Shown: in pieces, positions 12,891 through 23,895 of the stretch | Layout of the letters: every line of letters begins with the position of its first letter | Position numbering within the stretch: the first letter of the stretch is position 1 | Assembly: GCA_022661535.1 (NCBI GenBank) | Contig: JAKULF010000001.1 | Location: forward strand, 558,001-622,000 | DNA from: Eutypa lata | Taxonomy: Eukaryota > Ascomycota > Sordariomycetes > Xylariales > Diatrypaceae | Length of the DNA: 64,000 bases | Direction of reading: 5' to 3' | Translations under genes and position numbers: made by a program | The notes under the pieces: generated by a model | What the model was told of the DNA's origin: nothing | What the model saw: only the letters and a program-made list of their open reading frames with translations | The model's database searches: none

Positions 12891-14097
12891 ATGTGTAAAT
12901 CACCCCTTCATTCATTCTTGAGGGCGCTGCCCAAATGCGAACATCATATCCACCTAGAGGGATCGCTCGAACCCGAACTGTTGTTCGAGCTCGCGGCCAA
13001 GAACAATATTACCCTTCCAGCCTCTGAGGACCCGGCATTTGAGTCTGTAGTTTCGTTGAAGAGTCGTTACCAGCACTTTAAGAACTTAGATGATTTCCTA
13101 GGATACTATTATATTGGCATGTCAGCGCTGGTCGATGGTTCAGACTTTGAGAGCCTAGCCTTCACTTATTTCTCCAAGGCTGCATCGCAAGGCGTGCGGC
13201 ATGCCGAGGTCTTCTTTGACCCGCAAGCTCATACGAGCCGTGGAATCAAGCTTGATACTTTGGTGGTATGTACAAAACCATCTTGCCCCTGAATCCTCAC
13301 GCCCTTTTCTGGAACGTCACTTGATATTTTTATGTCTTATCACTCCATGCTAGAAACTTCTAGATTACAAGGTGTTACGCTCAAGGACAACATGTTAATA
13401 CGCAAAGCAGCAAGGATTCAAGAGAGCTCAGGCAAGAGCTGAAACGGAATTTGGCATAACCACTGAGCTCATCAAATGCCTTCTGCGTCATCTCCCCCTT
13501 TCAGACGCAATGGGGACCTTCAAACAGGCAAAGGACGCCGGCTACTACACAGACGGCACTTTCGCGGGTATGGGCATGGATTCTTCCGAACTGCCGTTCC
13601 CTCCCTCGCTGTGGGCAGACCTATACGACGAAGCAAAAAAGGAAGGAATACGCCGGACGATACATGCAGGCGAAGAAGGACCAGCCGAGTATATAACGCA
13701 AGCATTGGATATTCTAGGTGCAGAGCGCATAGATCACGGTTTGCGGGTCTTCGAAGACGATGTGCTCATGTCCCGGATTGCCGAGTCCAAGACACTCCTA
13801 ACTATGTGTCCGCTGTCGAACGTCAGGCTTAGGTGCATCGATTCCATCAAGGACTTCCCCTTGAGGAGGCTTCTGGATGCCGGGATTCGATTCAGCATCA
13901 ACAGTGATGACCCGGCATATTTCGGTGGATATATCCTTGAGAATTACTGTGCGTTGCAGGAGGTCTTCGACCTGAGCATTGCCGAGTGGGGGGGGATTGC
14001 TAAGGGTGCTGTGATGGGCAGCTGGTGCGCTGATGAACGGAAGACACAGCTGTTGACCGAAATCGAGGAAGTGATTCAAGAGTGGACAAAGCAATAA
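12891..14097 (+). CDS. aah1: adenine deaminase
   Basis: Converts adenine to hypoxanthine with release of ammonia (purine salvage and nitrogen scavenging; cytosolic and nuclear in yeast). I join 12891..13265 and 13411..14097 across one intron (GTATGT...GCAAAGCAG, 145 nt), giving 353 residues; yeast Aah1 is 347. Metal and catalytic residues of the adenosine/adenine deaminase family are present: HIH at 19-21 in the N-terminal HxHLEGS motif, HAGE at 210-213 with the catalytic Glu, His234 in RIDHG, and the SDDP motif at 290-293. The stretch after the junction, FKRAQ...EFGITTEL, is where fungal Aah1 proteins continue, which supports the splice. The fungal-type Lys-Cys-Glu-His start region and length favour adenine over adenosine as substrate; that distinction is inference. 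Both flanks are gene-free, so it is a stand-alone gene. Confidence 0.92.
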
Positions 14098-16059
14098 TTT
14101 TGTTACGAACAAGCAAAGCAATCCATACTTAATAGCACAAAAGAGGCTAGGGTGTATTAACGACCTTATCACAACGCATAGTAAAGCAAACCTACCATAA
14201 TACTAGAATATAGAATCTGTTAGACAAGAACTGATATTGGCAACATCATGTGGAATGTCTAGCATGTGGCACTAATTGTGTCCAAATGCTGCCCCTGACT
14301 GCGGCTTGTTTCTTCAAGAACCAATTGGTTCGGAAATATAAATGACTTTGGTCATAATTACGTTACGCCCTTTCAAAGATAATTAGCCGTTGAAAATAGG
14401 GAAGACAAAAATTGGTTAGTATAGTCAATGCTGTATGTTAATTTACCTGCCTGGAGCTTGTTATATTAATCTAACTCGGTTTCAAGAACAATACTACGAT
14501 GCCAAGTCAGGTTGACGATAAAATAAAATAAAAGTCAAGGTACTATCTGGTTCTAGCATAGACATCAAAATACTAACAACTTGGTATCGAAATGATTGCT
14601 TACCGGTTAGGTATGGGCTTTGCTGTATACATGAATATATATATTACATGATAAATCATTCAACTGGCCTTTACATGTAGAGTTATCGTTCCAGTAAATT
14701 TCAAGCTATTAGAGGCAGAGTAATGAAGTGTTGTGATTAGTAATCGTTATCAGATCATGAGTATAGGGTCATTTCCATGGTTCGGGAAAGATTGATGTAT
14801 TGCCAAAATGAGGAATCTCTAGCTGTTTGAGTTGATATCCCCTTGTAAATACTTAAATGATGATGCCTAGCTCTAGCAATCATATGTTTGACCTGGTTTC
14901 TCAAAGCAATGGCTTTTCCATTCTTGCTTAATTACCCAACTTTCTATACATTTAACCTTTTGAAACTAGCTGGAAAAGTTCGTTTCCATTCTATATTCCC
15001 TGGCCAAGATGCGCCAGTAGGGAGTTTGGCATGAATTACTTGTGTGAATTGCTAGCTATATAACGTGGAGTTGGCTGTGGTACTTGACCAAGACCTTGTG
15101 CTATATATAGGGTTGATATGACGAAGCTATACATGATCTCGGGTTCCAAATTAGAATTAACAGTGAAATAATAGACTGTGATATTCCAGACAGGAGTAAG
15201 AGTACAATATGAACTAAGAAATACAAGGATGGCATATAATAGAAAACATAGTTGGGAACAAGGCTTATCGTGATACAATGAAGCCTTGTAATACTGACAT
15301 GAAAGTCTTTCCGAAAACGCGTCACATGTTTGTCTTCATATATCGTACTAAAACCCTGATCTTCGACCTGAGGTGTCAATAAGTGTACTCCAGGTTCATC
15401 TTCACATGCCACTAGAAGTTATGATTCAAAACTTATCGGAACCCACCTCAGAATGATGAGGATGTTTGTAATATGCTGGAGGCTACCATTTTGGAGACAG
15501 TGATCCAACAGCTGATCAAAAGTCGATGCTTCAGGTCGCAGCCTTTCTCTGTAGGGACTAATACAGTTCTATAGTATATCTCTAGAGAGGCAAGATATTC
15601 TAATCTTGGGCTCTTCATAGATATCATTATGCATATATCGACTATGTGTTCGTACTCTAGGAGACCTTGTATAATAAAGGAGAGACCTGTCAAAAATTGA
15701 CACGGTTGACTAGTACTACCGCTGGCATTGGCAGTCTGGTTGAGTGTAATTGGAGTTGAAGAGAAGCCAGTTTGGTTTGGTTAGCTGCCCGACTCCTTAT
15801 ACAGCCCCTGCCATGCAACAGATACGCTTATATTGCCAGTAATTGGTTATATGTGCCGTTTTGGAACTCAAGTCGTACTCTTTCAGTCCAACGGGAAACA
15901 TAATTCACAAATACATCACGAGTTAGGGGCGTGATAGGGGAAATAATAGACATTAGCATTTTTGAGTCTTTAAATAAATAACATGCACCCGTCTCACTAT
16001 ATCCATAACAACTATGCTCGAGGCACAGGACGTCCACCGATTATTTCTGGCCCCCCTCC
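14098..16059. other. intergenic, nothing recognised
   Basis: An AT-leaning stretch between the adenine deaminase stop and the stop of the FMN enzyme (convergent genes). Short minus-strand frames at 15.0-15.7 kb show no domain and are broken by stops. Confidence 0.5.
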
Positions 16060-17491
16060 TCAAGACATATCATCTGCAAACATGGCGGCACGCTTGGCCG
16101 ACCCACTGGATGGCGGAGAGCTATGCACGAACGGGGTGCTGGCAGTGGAGGTGTCGAGCGGGGCGCCGAAGTACTCGAGCTCGAGCTGGCGGGTGTTGAG
16201 GAAGGTGGTGTTCCCGAACCAGCGGTCGATGTCGGACTGGCCCATGAGCTTCATCTCGGTCTCGAGCTCCTGGCGGAGGATGGTGATCAGCTTGGTGACG
16301 CCGTCCTCGCCGAAGACGTTGGCGAACATGGGGGCCCGGCCCAGCCCCACGGCGCGCGCCCCCAGCGCCAGCAGCGTCAGCACGTGCGTGCCGCGCCGCA
16401 CCCCGCCGTCGGCGTAGATCTCCAGCTGGCCGAACACCTCCGGGTACAGGCGGTGCACGTCGAGCAGGATCTCGGCCGCCGTCGGCACCCCGTCCACCTG
16501 CCGCCCGCCGTGGTTCGACAGGTACACGGCCGGGAAGCCGAGGTCCGCGCACACCTTGACGTCGTGCGCCGTCTTCACGCCCTTGGGCACGATCGGCAGG
16601 TCCGTCAATGTCCGCAGCCGGTTCAGCGCCTCGATGGTGAAGGTCGAGCTGTGGGCCGACTCGCCGCCGCTGGTGAAGCGCAGGGATCGGTCCCGTATGC
16701 CGTTGATGCCCGTGTTGTCCACGGTTAGGAAGAGCGCCCGGAATCCACTGGCCTCCATGCGAGACAGTTCGTCCCGGAGTTGCGTCTCGTTGGCCCAGAT
16801 GTACTCCTGGTGGAACATGACCTGGCCGTCTACTGCCGCCGCCGCGATCTCCTCGATGTCGAGGGTCGAGGAGATCGAGGGTGCGTAGAGGATGCCGGCT
16901 TTCCCCGCAGCCCGGACTAGGTTGGCCTCGGCGTTGGGGTGTGCCCGCCCAGCGCTCGCAGCAGGAGCGATGAAAAACGGCGCCGAGAATTCGTACCCCA
17001 GAATCGTGGTGCTGCACGGCGGCGGTTAACGTTTGGTTTTTTACAGGTGAGTAGTTGGCCCACCGAGACGGATCTACGATTGTCGACCACTTACTTCATA
17101 TTTATTTCGGACACATCGGAGAAACTAAAACCATTCAGGCGGATCTTTTTCCAGATTATGAGGTTGTTGATATAAGCTGGGGGGTTAATGCCTGTTAGCA
17201 AAAAAAAATTATACCGAGGCAGGGGTTGGCCACGATAGACGTACTGGTCTCGTCCAAAGCGGCAGTGCGATAGTAAGCATAATTCCGACCACTGAGAGAG
17301 TTCTTTGCCGCGATTTGGAAATCGTTGACCGTTATCATGTCGGCAATGGGCGGGACTACACCAGTTGTCCAGGGGCCGGTGTCCAGGCCCGTATCCGCAA
17401 TGCCCTCATCTAGTTCCTGGTCGACGTCCGCAGCGAAAGCGACCCTGGAGAGCCCGAGGGCAAGCACAGCAAGTGAACTAAGCATCCTCAT
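16060..17491 (-). CDS. secreted FMN-dependent 2-hydroxyacid oxidase/dehydrogenase
   Basis: Predicted 431-residue flavoenzyme of the L-lactate dehydrogenase/glycolate oxidase fold (FMN_dh, PF01070). Exons: 17491..17245, 17191..17095 and 17011..16060. The first intron (53 nt, GTACGT...GCTAACAG) has its branch site unusually close to the acceptor; the second (83 nt) is ordinary (GTAAGT, GTTAAC, TGCAG). Residues 1-20 form a clean signal peptide (MRMLSSLAVLALGLSRVAFA), so secretion or an endomembrane location is likely, and there is no cytochrome b5 domain. FMN-barrel landmarks: YYRTAA (substrate-site region), APAASAG (FMN contact), LTVDN with Asp213, VPKG with Lys258, SNHGGRQ with active-site His282 and Arg285, then DGGVRRG and GLGRA phosphate-binding loops. 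The 3' half is markedly GC-rich. The substrate (lactate, glycolate, a longer 2-hydroxyacid) cannot be assigned, nor whether it works as an oxidase making H2O2. Confidence 0.88.
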
Positions 17492-20400
17492 GGTGTCGAA
17501 AATGAATAACGAGTGTCAAGGCGATCTAATTAAAGACGCTAAGATATGTAAAATCCTCCCGGTTTCTGTATATGGAAACCTAGATAGGATGGAGAAGGGG
17601 AAGGGGGAAGAAAACAAGGAGAAGTGGTGTGCTTGACCACAAATGGTAAAGAGAGGCCATGGCTGTTTATTCATATTTATCACCGGTGAGAATCTTCGTA
17701 TTCAGTAGCCTAGCAAGATGAAAAAGAATGCAGCCGACAAGGGGGCTTTCCTCTTCTGACCCGAGCTGATAGCGCCCCACAAACCTGCAGATGTAAGAAC
17801 TCATGAGAGCGGCGCGGTTGCAATGCAGTACCTAGGCTGGTAGGGATCCGGCCGGGCTGTTCCAACAGATACTACTGCAGTCTACTGTGGATAGATTGTG
17901 AAAAAAAAGGTATCACTATAACTGCCTATGTTTGACTGAATCTGACTATGTATTTTTAATCCTCTAATCCATTGGCGCTATTACCCGCCCTATCTATTGC
18001 TCCATTTAGCTGTTGTGGAGTTACTTGGCTTATAGTTATGGTGCAACCACAAAAGAGGCCCTAATCTCCTTTTGTCTGCCATCTTATCTGAATTTCGACA
18101 TATTGCAACATAAAGCTGCAGATGGGAAACGCCCATGGCGCTGACATGAAATTGCGATTGTGCTTCGTGCGCGTACATGTAGGCCAACCGATCCTTCTAT
18201 ATGTACCTTGGTAGGTACTTGACAATATTCCGAGAGGCATATCATGGGGAAGCAAAAGCTTACATACTTACATATTTAGTTATACTCCTTGTTGACCTGT
18301 TAGTGACGGTTCTACGTACTAGCGATTCCAACTGTAATAAACATGTACGGCAGTACGGCTGAGACGGAGTACGTTCTATCCGGTGGGCGATCATCCCCGC
18401 CTATCTAGATAGTCTTCAGCCCTTAAAGTATTGTACACGATGCGACGAAGCATTTACTTATCTCCATAAGTGCGTATGCAAGTCTCAGCTGCTGCTCCAG
18501 CGACGACAATGTATCCGATTTTTGTTTATATTTTCAGCCTAGTTGATTGGTAGGACCAATTCCACGAGGGACCTAGCAGCCACGTTTTCAGCGTTAGTAT
18601 TACCTCGTCATGTCGTTCGCCGTATCCAAACGAAAAATAAAAAAAAGACGAACATGAACCCCTGGAAAATAAGAACGTCTACAACAGGAACAAGGTTACC
18701 CTATCGGGAGAATCAGTGCGAGTGGAGCCTTAGTTAAGCTTAAATTGATCGGTACTTTTATGTTTTAGTTCCGATTAAGGTATTGAGGTATCTGTGTAGC
18801 ATTAACATTGATAACTCATGTCATGTTGTATTCTGCTGTTGGTAATTTCCAAACACATTTTTAGCAAAGGTATATTTAGATACATGGTAGATTCGCTATC
18901 TGCTCCCTTTATGTAGATACACGTACATAGTTACTGATATCCTCGTACGGTCCCTGCGCTAGGGTCTTCTATACGATATGCATGAGCAACCTAACTGCCT
19001 ACATGTATGTTCGGGCTTCGCTGGATCGAAGGATTGCCCACCAATATCACCCCCCCTTAGGTTGTACTGCGGCTGACACGTATAGTGATCGTCTCACTCT
19101 ATTACGCTGATTGGTTAGTGAGTTCAACTAAATTTCCACTATTCACTGGGGGATGAAGTGTCTTAACTCGGGCTGTTCGGGTGCCGGATGCGCTTCAGAT
19201 TTATTCCCACTCTCCGCGTCTTTTAAGATGCGTAGACTTTTCTCTTCCTTTCACTTAGCCCGTCCTTTCAACTAGTTAACTCTTGGAATTACAACTATTG
19301 ATACTCCGTATATCGTGTCCGTTTGCCCGGACTTTGTGATAGAACGGTTGAAAGTACGAGGAGACACTTGTTGATCGGTAAACCGTCGATGAGCCATGAC
19401 GTATAGGCGCAAAGCTAGAAAAGCCACCGAGGGGTTTTCATTTCGCTTCTAGCAGCCACTCACTCATCAATCTCTAACATCTACATTAACTTAGGTAACA
19501 GCAACCTATTACTGCTACGTACTTTGGTTTTCTATGCACCTACGGACATATATATTCATCTCCACAATGTAGCACTCTATATCTTTCATCCTTCAATTCA
19601 GCCAACTATTCAGCAGCGTAAATGTCACACTTTAAGTCACAGGGGTACAAGATCCTGATCGATTAAGGGGGGAGGGAGGGATGCAGAGTAGACGGGGTTT
19701 CTGCAACCTTTCCCCGTGATCCTGTAACCTATAGTCGGTCTTGCGTCACACACTCTATTTAGTTCTGCGAGATACTACGAATATAGTGTCTTCGCCCGTC
19801 GCCAGGCTAGTGAGCAGCAGTGATGCGAGCACTTGGACAATCGTTGTCGATCTGACTTACCGGCTCTATATAGTTCCGAGGACTTTGGGCTGCTATTGTT
19901 GAACTATTGGCGAAGCTAACTGGCCAGGAAAAGCTCTACGGTATAGATAATAACACGGTCATTACCGGCCGACTCACTCTCTCGGCCTAGTACGAACTAT
20001 GCCGTCATCCGTTTGTTAGAGTGTAGTGAATTACCGTCGGATGCATTGTCTCAAGAATTATCGCTATTTGTTTCTTCGTTGTAAACGAGATCTCCGAATC
20101 ATGATAACACAATGATCTGGATCGGTACTACATACCAATGCTACACAGAGATGTGTGACCCGGCGACGGAGCGTGCCGAGCCGGTCAGCCGGCCCTCACT
20201 CATTCTTTTGCATCATCTCAACGTACCTACCTACCCAGCATCCCCCCCCTCTAATGAGATGATGCATCTTCATCTTCATATAGCGATCTCGGTACCTGCA
20301 GGATATCACTGGACTGGCTATATGTGTCTGATGTTCTAGACCCCCCTTTATATTCAAGTCCGGCCAAGGCCTCAGTACAATTCAAACCCCCTGTTGCTTC

Positions 20401-21415
20401 TTTTCCCCCAGGGTATTGTTCTCCAAAAGGGAAATTCTTGGCGTCTGAATAAGACGTGCAGCATACTTTCCGTCTGTCAGATTCTAGATTCTGTGTGATA
20501 TATGCCTTGCATATGACATGATTGGTCGCTTCGTCTGGCTGCGACGATGAGCGGGTTACGCGTTCTTAATTCCTTTCAATCACATCCCTAAATCAGATTC
20601 TTAGCAGATCAGCAGATGGAATACCGATGCTAGGCTGCTATGCTTCTCGACAGGGAAAATGATGCCTGCCAGATTTGCTGTTTGTAAGCTGTGAACCTTG
20701 TGCCCATGGGGTAGGATTTGATAGACGGGCGCTTGCGATATGAAAGGTAGCCCTTATACACCATTCCTCGAGTGTCATTCCTGCGCTGCAGTAGTTGTGT
20801 GATGGTATTGGATTTGGCAATATTAACCACGGATCACCAACTTGGATGATACGGATTGAGTTTCGCTAGTATCCTTGGACCGAAAATGATAGTGGTTGAC
20901 CAGTGCAATACCGGCCACGGTAAAGACAATTGGATAATGTGCACCGTTCATTCGTATGAGTGAGTAGACAATGTTCTAGATGGAAAATTATTGAATTTGA
21001 GAGAACGATCGTAATTATCATGAAGCGGGACTTTAGCCCCTGACTCATTCTTGTACGCGCTTGCCATAGAGGAAGCTCATTCTTGTCAGATTCTTCTCCT
21101 TTCTCTGGTTCATCATATGTATGCATTTATACATCTTAGTAGACAGGACAGGGTCGTCTGGTAAGAAATATACCAGACTTCATGTATTAATAGTCTCATC
21201 ATGTCGAAAAATATACTCCGTGGCGAGGTTAGTACTGTATGCTTTAGGCAACCCCTGTGGGGCGCAACAAACTGATTGCGATCATAGGGGAGAGGGGCAT
21301 GTCAGCTCGAAAACTAAGGCTATCCAAGACGGACACTTGCTGATCTCTTCACCGCGAACAATACCTTCCTCGAGCAAATGAATGAAGGACTTATATAGAG
21401 AGACGTAGCAGCATC
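17492..21415. other. intergenic, nothing recognised
   Basis: About 3.9 kb between the divergent FMN enzyme and HET genes. No reading frame above about 85 codons, no domain, no tRNA visible. It must contain both promoters. Composition is ordinary intergenic. Confidence 0.5.
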
Positions 21416-23266
21416 ATGGCTCTTTACAACAAACTTCCAACCTTGCGCAGCATCCGCGTATTGTCGTTTAAGAAACCGGCGATCACTACCGGCGAGAAAA
21501 CAGCGGGGTCGACCGTGTCGGATCCGGGTACCCAGGCCGTATGCTGCGAGATGTCCGTGATACCATTGACCGAATCCGAACCTTTCGATGCGTTATCTTA
21601 TGTCTGGGGCAACCCTTCCATTAAGGACGGCTCCATGGTCTGCAACGGGCATACAATCGATATTACCCCCAATTTATGGGCCGCACTGACACAGATCTGG
21701 AGGAACTGGCCGCAAAAGAGGCTATGGGTAGATGCGGTCTGCATTAACCAGCAAGACATCCCGGAGCGAAACCAGCAGGTGACTATGATGGGTGCCATCT
21801 ATAGGACGGCCCAATGCGTCGTCGTATGGCTTGGCGAGCCAACAGAGGCGAGCGATACGGTTTTCGAGCTCCTCGAAGAGGTAAAGGACGAGCCAGGCGG
21901 CGGCAGCGCTGAGAATGCTACCATGGGGGCCGGTGCATATAACACCACCGCCCTAAAAGATCGCGCACGGGATGTCGGGCGTCTCGGGCGCGAGATCCTC
22001 TCTCGGCCCTGGTTTGAGCGGGCGTGGACACTGCAGGAGATCCAGCTCGCGCGTCGGGCGACCATCTGCTGCGGTTCCCGACACGCGGACTTCGGGCGCT
22101 TCGTGCAGCTCGTCCAGAGGTACAACGACGAGCAGTTCAAGGAGTCGGCCTGCGGCGGCGACAGCCTGCGGGTCCCGGTCCTGCCCTCCTCCGCGGGGGA
22201 GGGGGAGGAGAAGGAGGAGGACGGGACGCTGTTCTACCACTTGGCCGAGACCAGCGACCGCGTGGCCTCGGATCCCAGGGACAAGCTTTACTGCCTGCTC
22301 TCGCTGCTGCCTGAGGACCTGTACGATTTCCTCGAGGCCGACTACTCGCTCTCCGTGCAGGAGACCATCGTCCGGGCCAGCAGGATCTGCATCGAGCTCG
22401 ACGAGGAGACGGGCTGTCTCGCGGACGCGGGGCTCGAGAACCGCGGGGACGGGACCTTGCCGTCGTGGGCGCTCGACTGGAGGATCCCCCACGACTACGA
22501 CCACCACAAGAAGTTCAACCCGATAGGGCGGCAGCTGCGCACGGAAGGGAAGGAGGGGGAGGAGGGGGGCGGACCGGAACGGCAACGGCTCCGGCGCGAC
22601 CGCGGCCGGAACCTCCAATCACCAATAGACAACACCTACTGCGTAGACGACAAGAAACTCCGGATCCGGGGCGGGGCCCTCGGGAGGCTCGAGCTCAGCG
22701 AAACGACCAAAGAGGAAAACAAGGATAAGGCAAAGTACAAGCACGAGCAGACGGCGCGGCTCTCCGTCTTCCCCGAGTGCGCGATGCGCTGGCTGGGCAA
22801 GCCCCCGGACCTGAAGGTCCCCACGTGGGTGGAGCTGCCGGACGGCGCGTTCCGCGGCTTCCTGGAGCAGGTGCGGTGGCACGAGAAGGACAAGTGCGAT
22901 TGTCTCGAGGGCCGGTCGCGCGTCGAGTACCTGCTGCGCAATCTGCCGCGCGGCACGCGCGATGGCGACTGGCTCTAGCAGCGGGCCAACGTCGGGCGCG
23001 ATTACGACTTCATACTGCGTCCTGTTTGGGGCTCGGATGACGAGGACAAGGAGAAGGAGAAGAAGAAGAAGAAGAAGAAGAAGAAGAGCAACAACAATAA
23101 TAATAACAACGCGGACGGCGGCGAGAAAGACGGGAAAAGAGAAGTGTGCTTCCAGCTGGTCGGGGAGGCGTGGGGGCAGGGGATACGAGGCCCGTTTACG
23201 CGGATCCGAGACCCCCTGAGACATTCTGAGATAGTCGCCATCGTAGCGAATTTTGTACTCGTTTGA
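21416..23266 (+). CDS. HET-domain (heterokaryon incompatibility) protein with one in-frame TAG
   Basis: The first 520 codons are open and carry a HET domain (PF06985): the YVWG motif at residues 62-65 and LWVDAVCINQQD at 103-114, followed by the helical segment MMGAIYRTA and VVVWLGE. Such proteins trigger cell death after fusion of unlike hyphae or act in fungal innate immunity; the role here is not known. The frame stops at TAG (22976-22978). The same frame then stays open for 95 more codons to TGA at 23264, through a Lys/Asn-rich repeat, and includes CFQLVGEAWGQGI, which matches the conserved C-terminal segment of many HET proteins. So the original gene was about 615 residues. The stop is one C-to-T (CAG) or G-to-A (TGG) transition away from sense. 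Either this is a truncated allele, a translational readthrough (TAG followed by CAG), or a sequence error. The middle is GC-rich and low in complexity. No intron removing the stop is convincing, although TCTAGCAG resembles an acceptor. Confidence 0.8.
23059..23109 (+). repeat. AAG/AAY trinucleotide repeat inside the HET reading frame
   Basis: About ten AAG codons run into AAC/AAT codons, giving a poly-Lys then poly-Asn tract 27 codons after the TAG. Its length is a multiple of three in the frame that continues past the stop, as expected of a coding repeat. Confidence 0.8.
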
Positions 23267-23895
23267 TAAGTATGTAGTGGATTTAAGATAACTACTACTA
23301 CACCTACTTTAAACTTTCGACGAAATACAACCTCAAATACGCCCTTAGCTATAATAACCCATAAAAGGGCATATAAGACATGATAGAGTTGTCTTATGGT
23401 TTCCTTTGCTGCTGTATTTCAGATGCTGCATATATGAGCGACCCACCCCTATCATGGCAAGCCTGGGGACTACATCAATCAAGGGGTCGCTGCTATGACC
23501 GCAGCCAGCATTGGTCATGCATACTTAGCCAAGACGTCTTTTTTACGACTCGGTAATACAATACGAAACCCTGTCTTGAGTTACCAGATGTATTTCATAG
23601 GATCCACATTCAAATCGAAAGGCTGGGTCGAACTTGTGAGTATATAGTCGAGTCGAACACGCTACATGAAGTGTTAATGCCAGCTTTCAAAGGAGCGTTG
23701 ATGCAAAGGACTTAGCAATGCAGCCCCTGCGTAACTACAACGTATCTGAACTAATAGCTAGAAGTTACTAAGTGGTATTTTTTTAACGTATATTGCCATA
23801 TATATATATATACCGGATCTCCTATCTACCTACCCCTATCTTAATGTCTATTTGCAGATCAGAAGAACCCAACCCTGACTAGGCACTTACTTGCT
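23267..23895. other. intergenic between convergent genes
   Basis: About 630 nt between the 3' ends of the HET gene and the esterase gene. AT-rich, with a short TATATA run near 23.8 kb; no gene seen. Confidence 0.5.

Noticed and set aside
16121..17017. 298-codon minus-strand frame overlapping the FMN enzyme
   Set aside because: It is Gly/Arg/Ala/Pro-rich, the typical out-of-frame shadow of a GC-rich gene; the other frame carries all FMN_dh motifs.
21953..22618. Long frames antisense and out of frame to the HET gene
   Set aside because: Shadows of a GC-rich coding exon; low-complexity composition and no motifs, whereas the HET frame has clear domain motifs.
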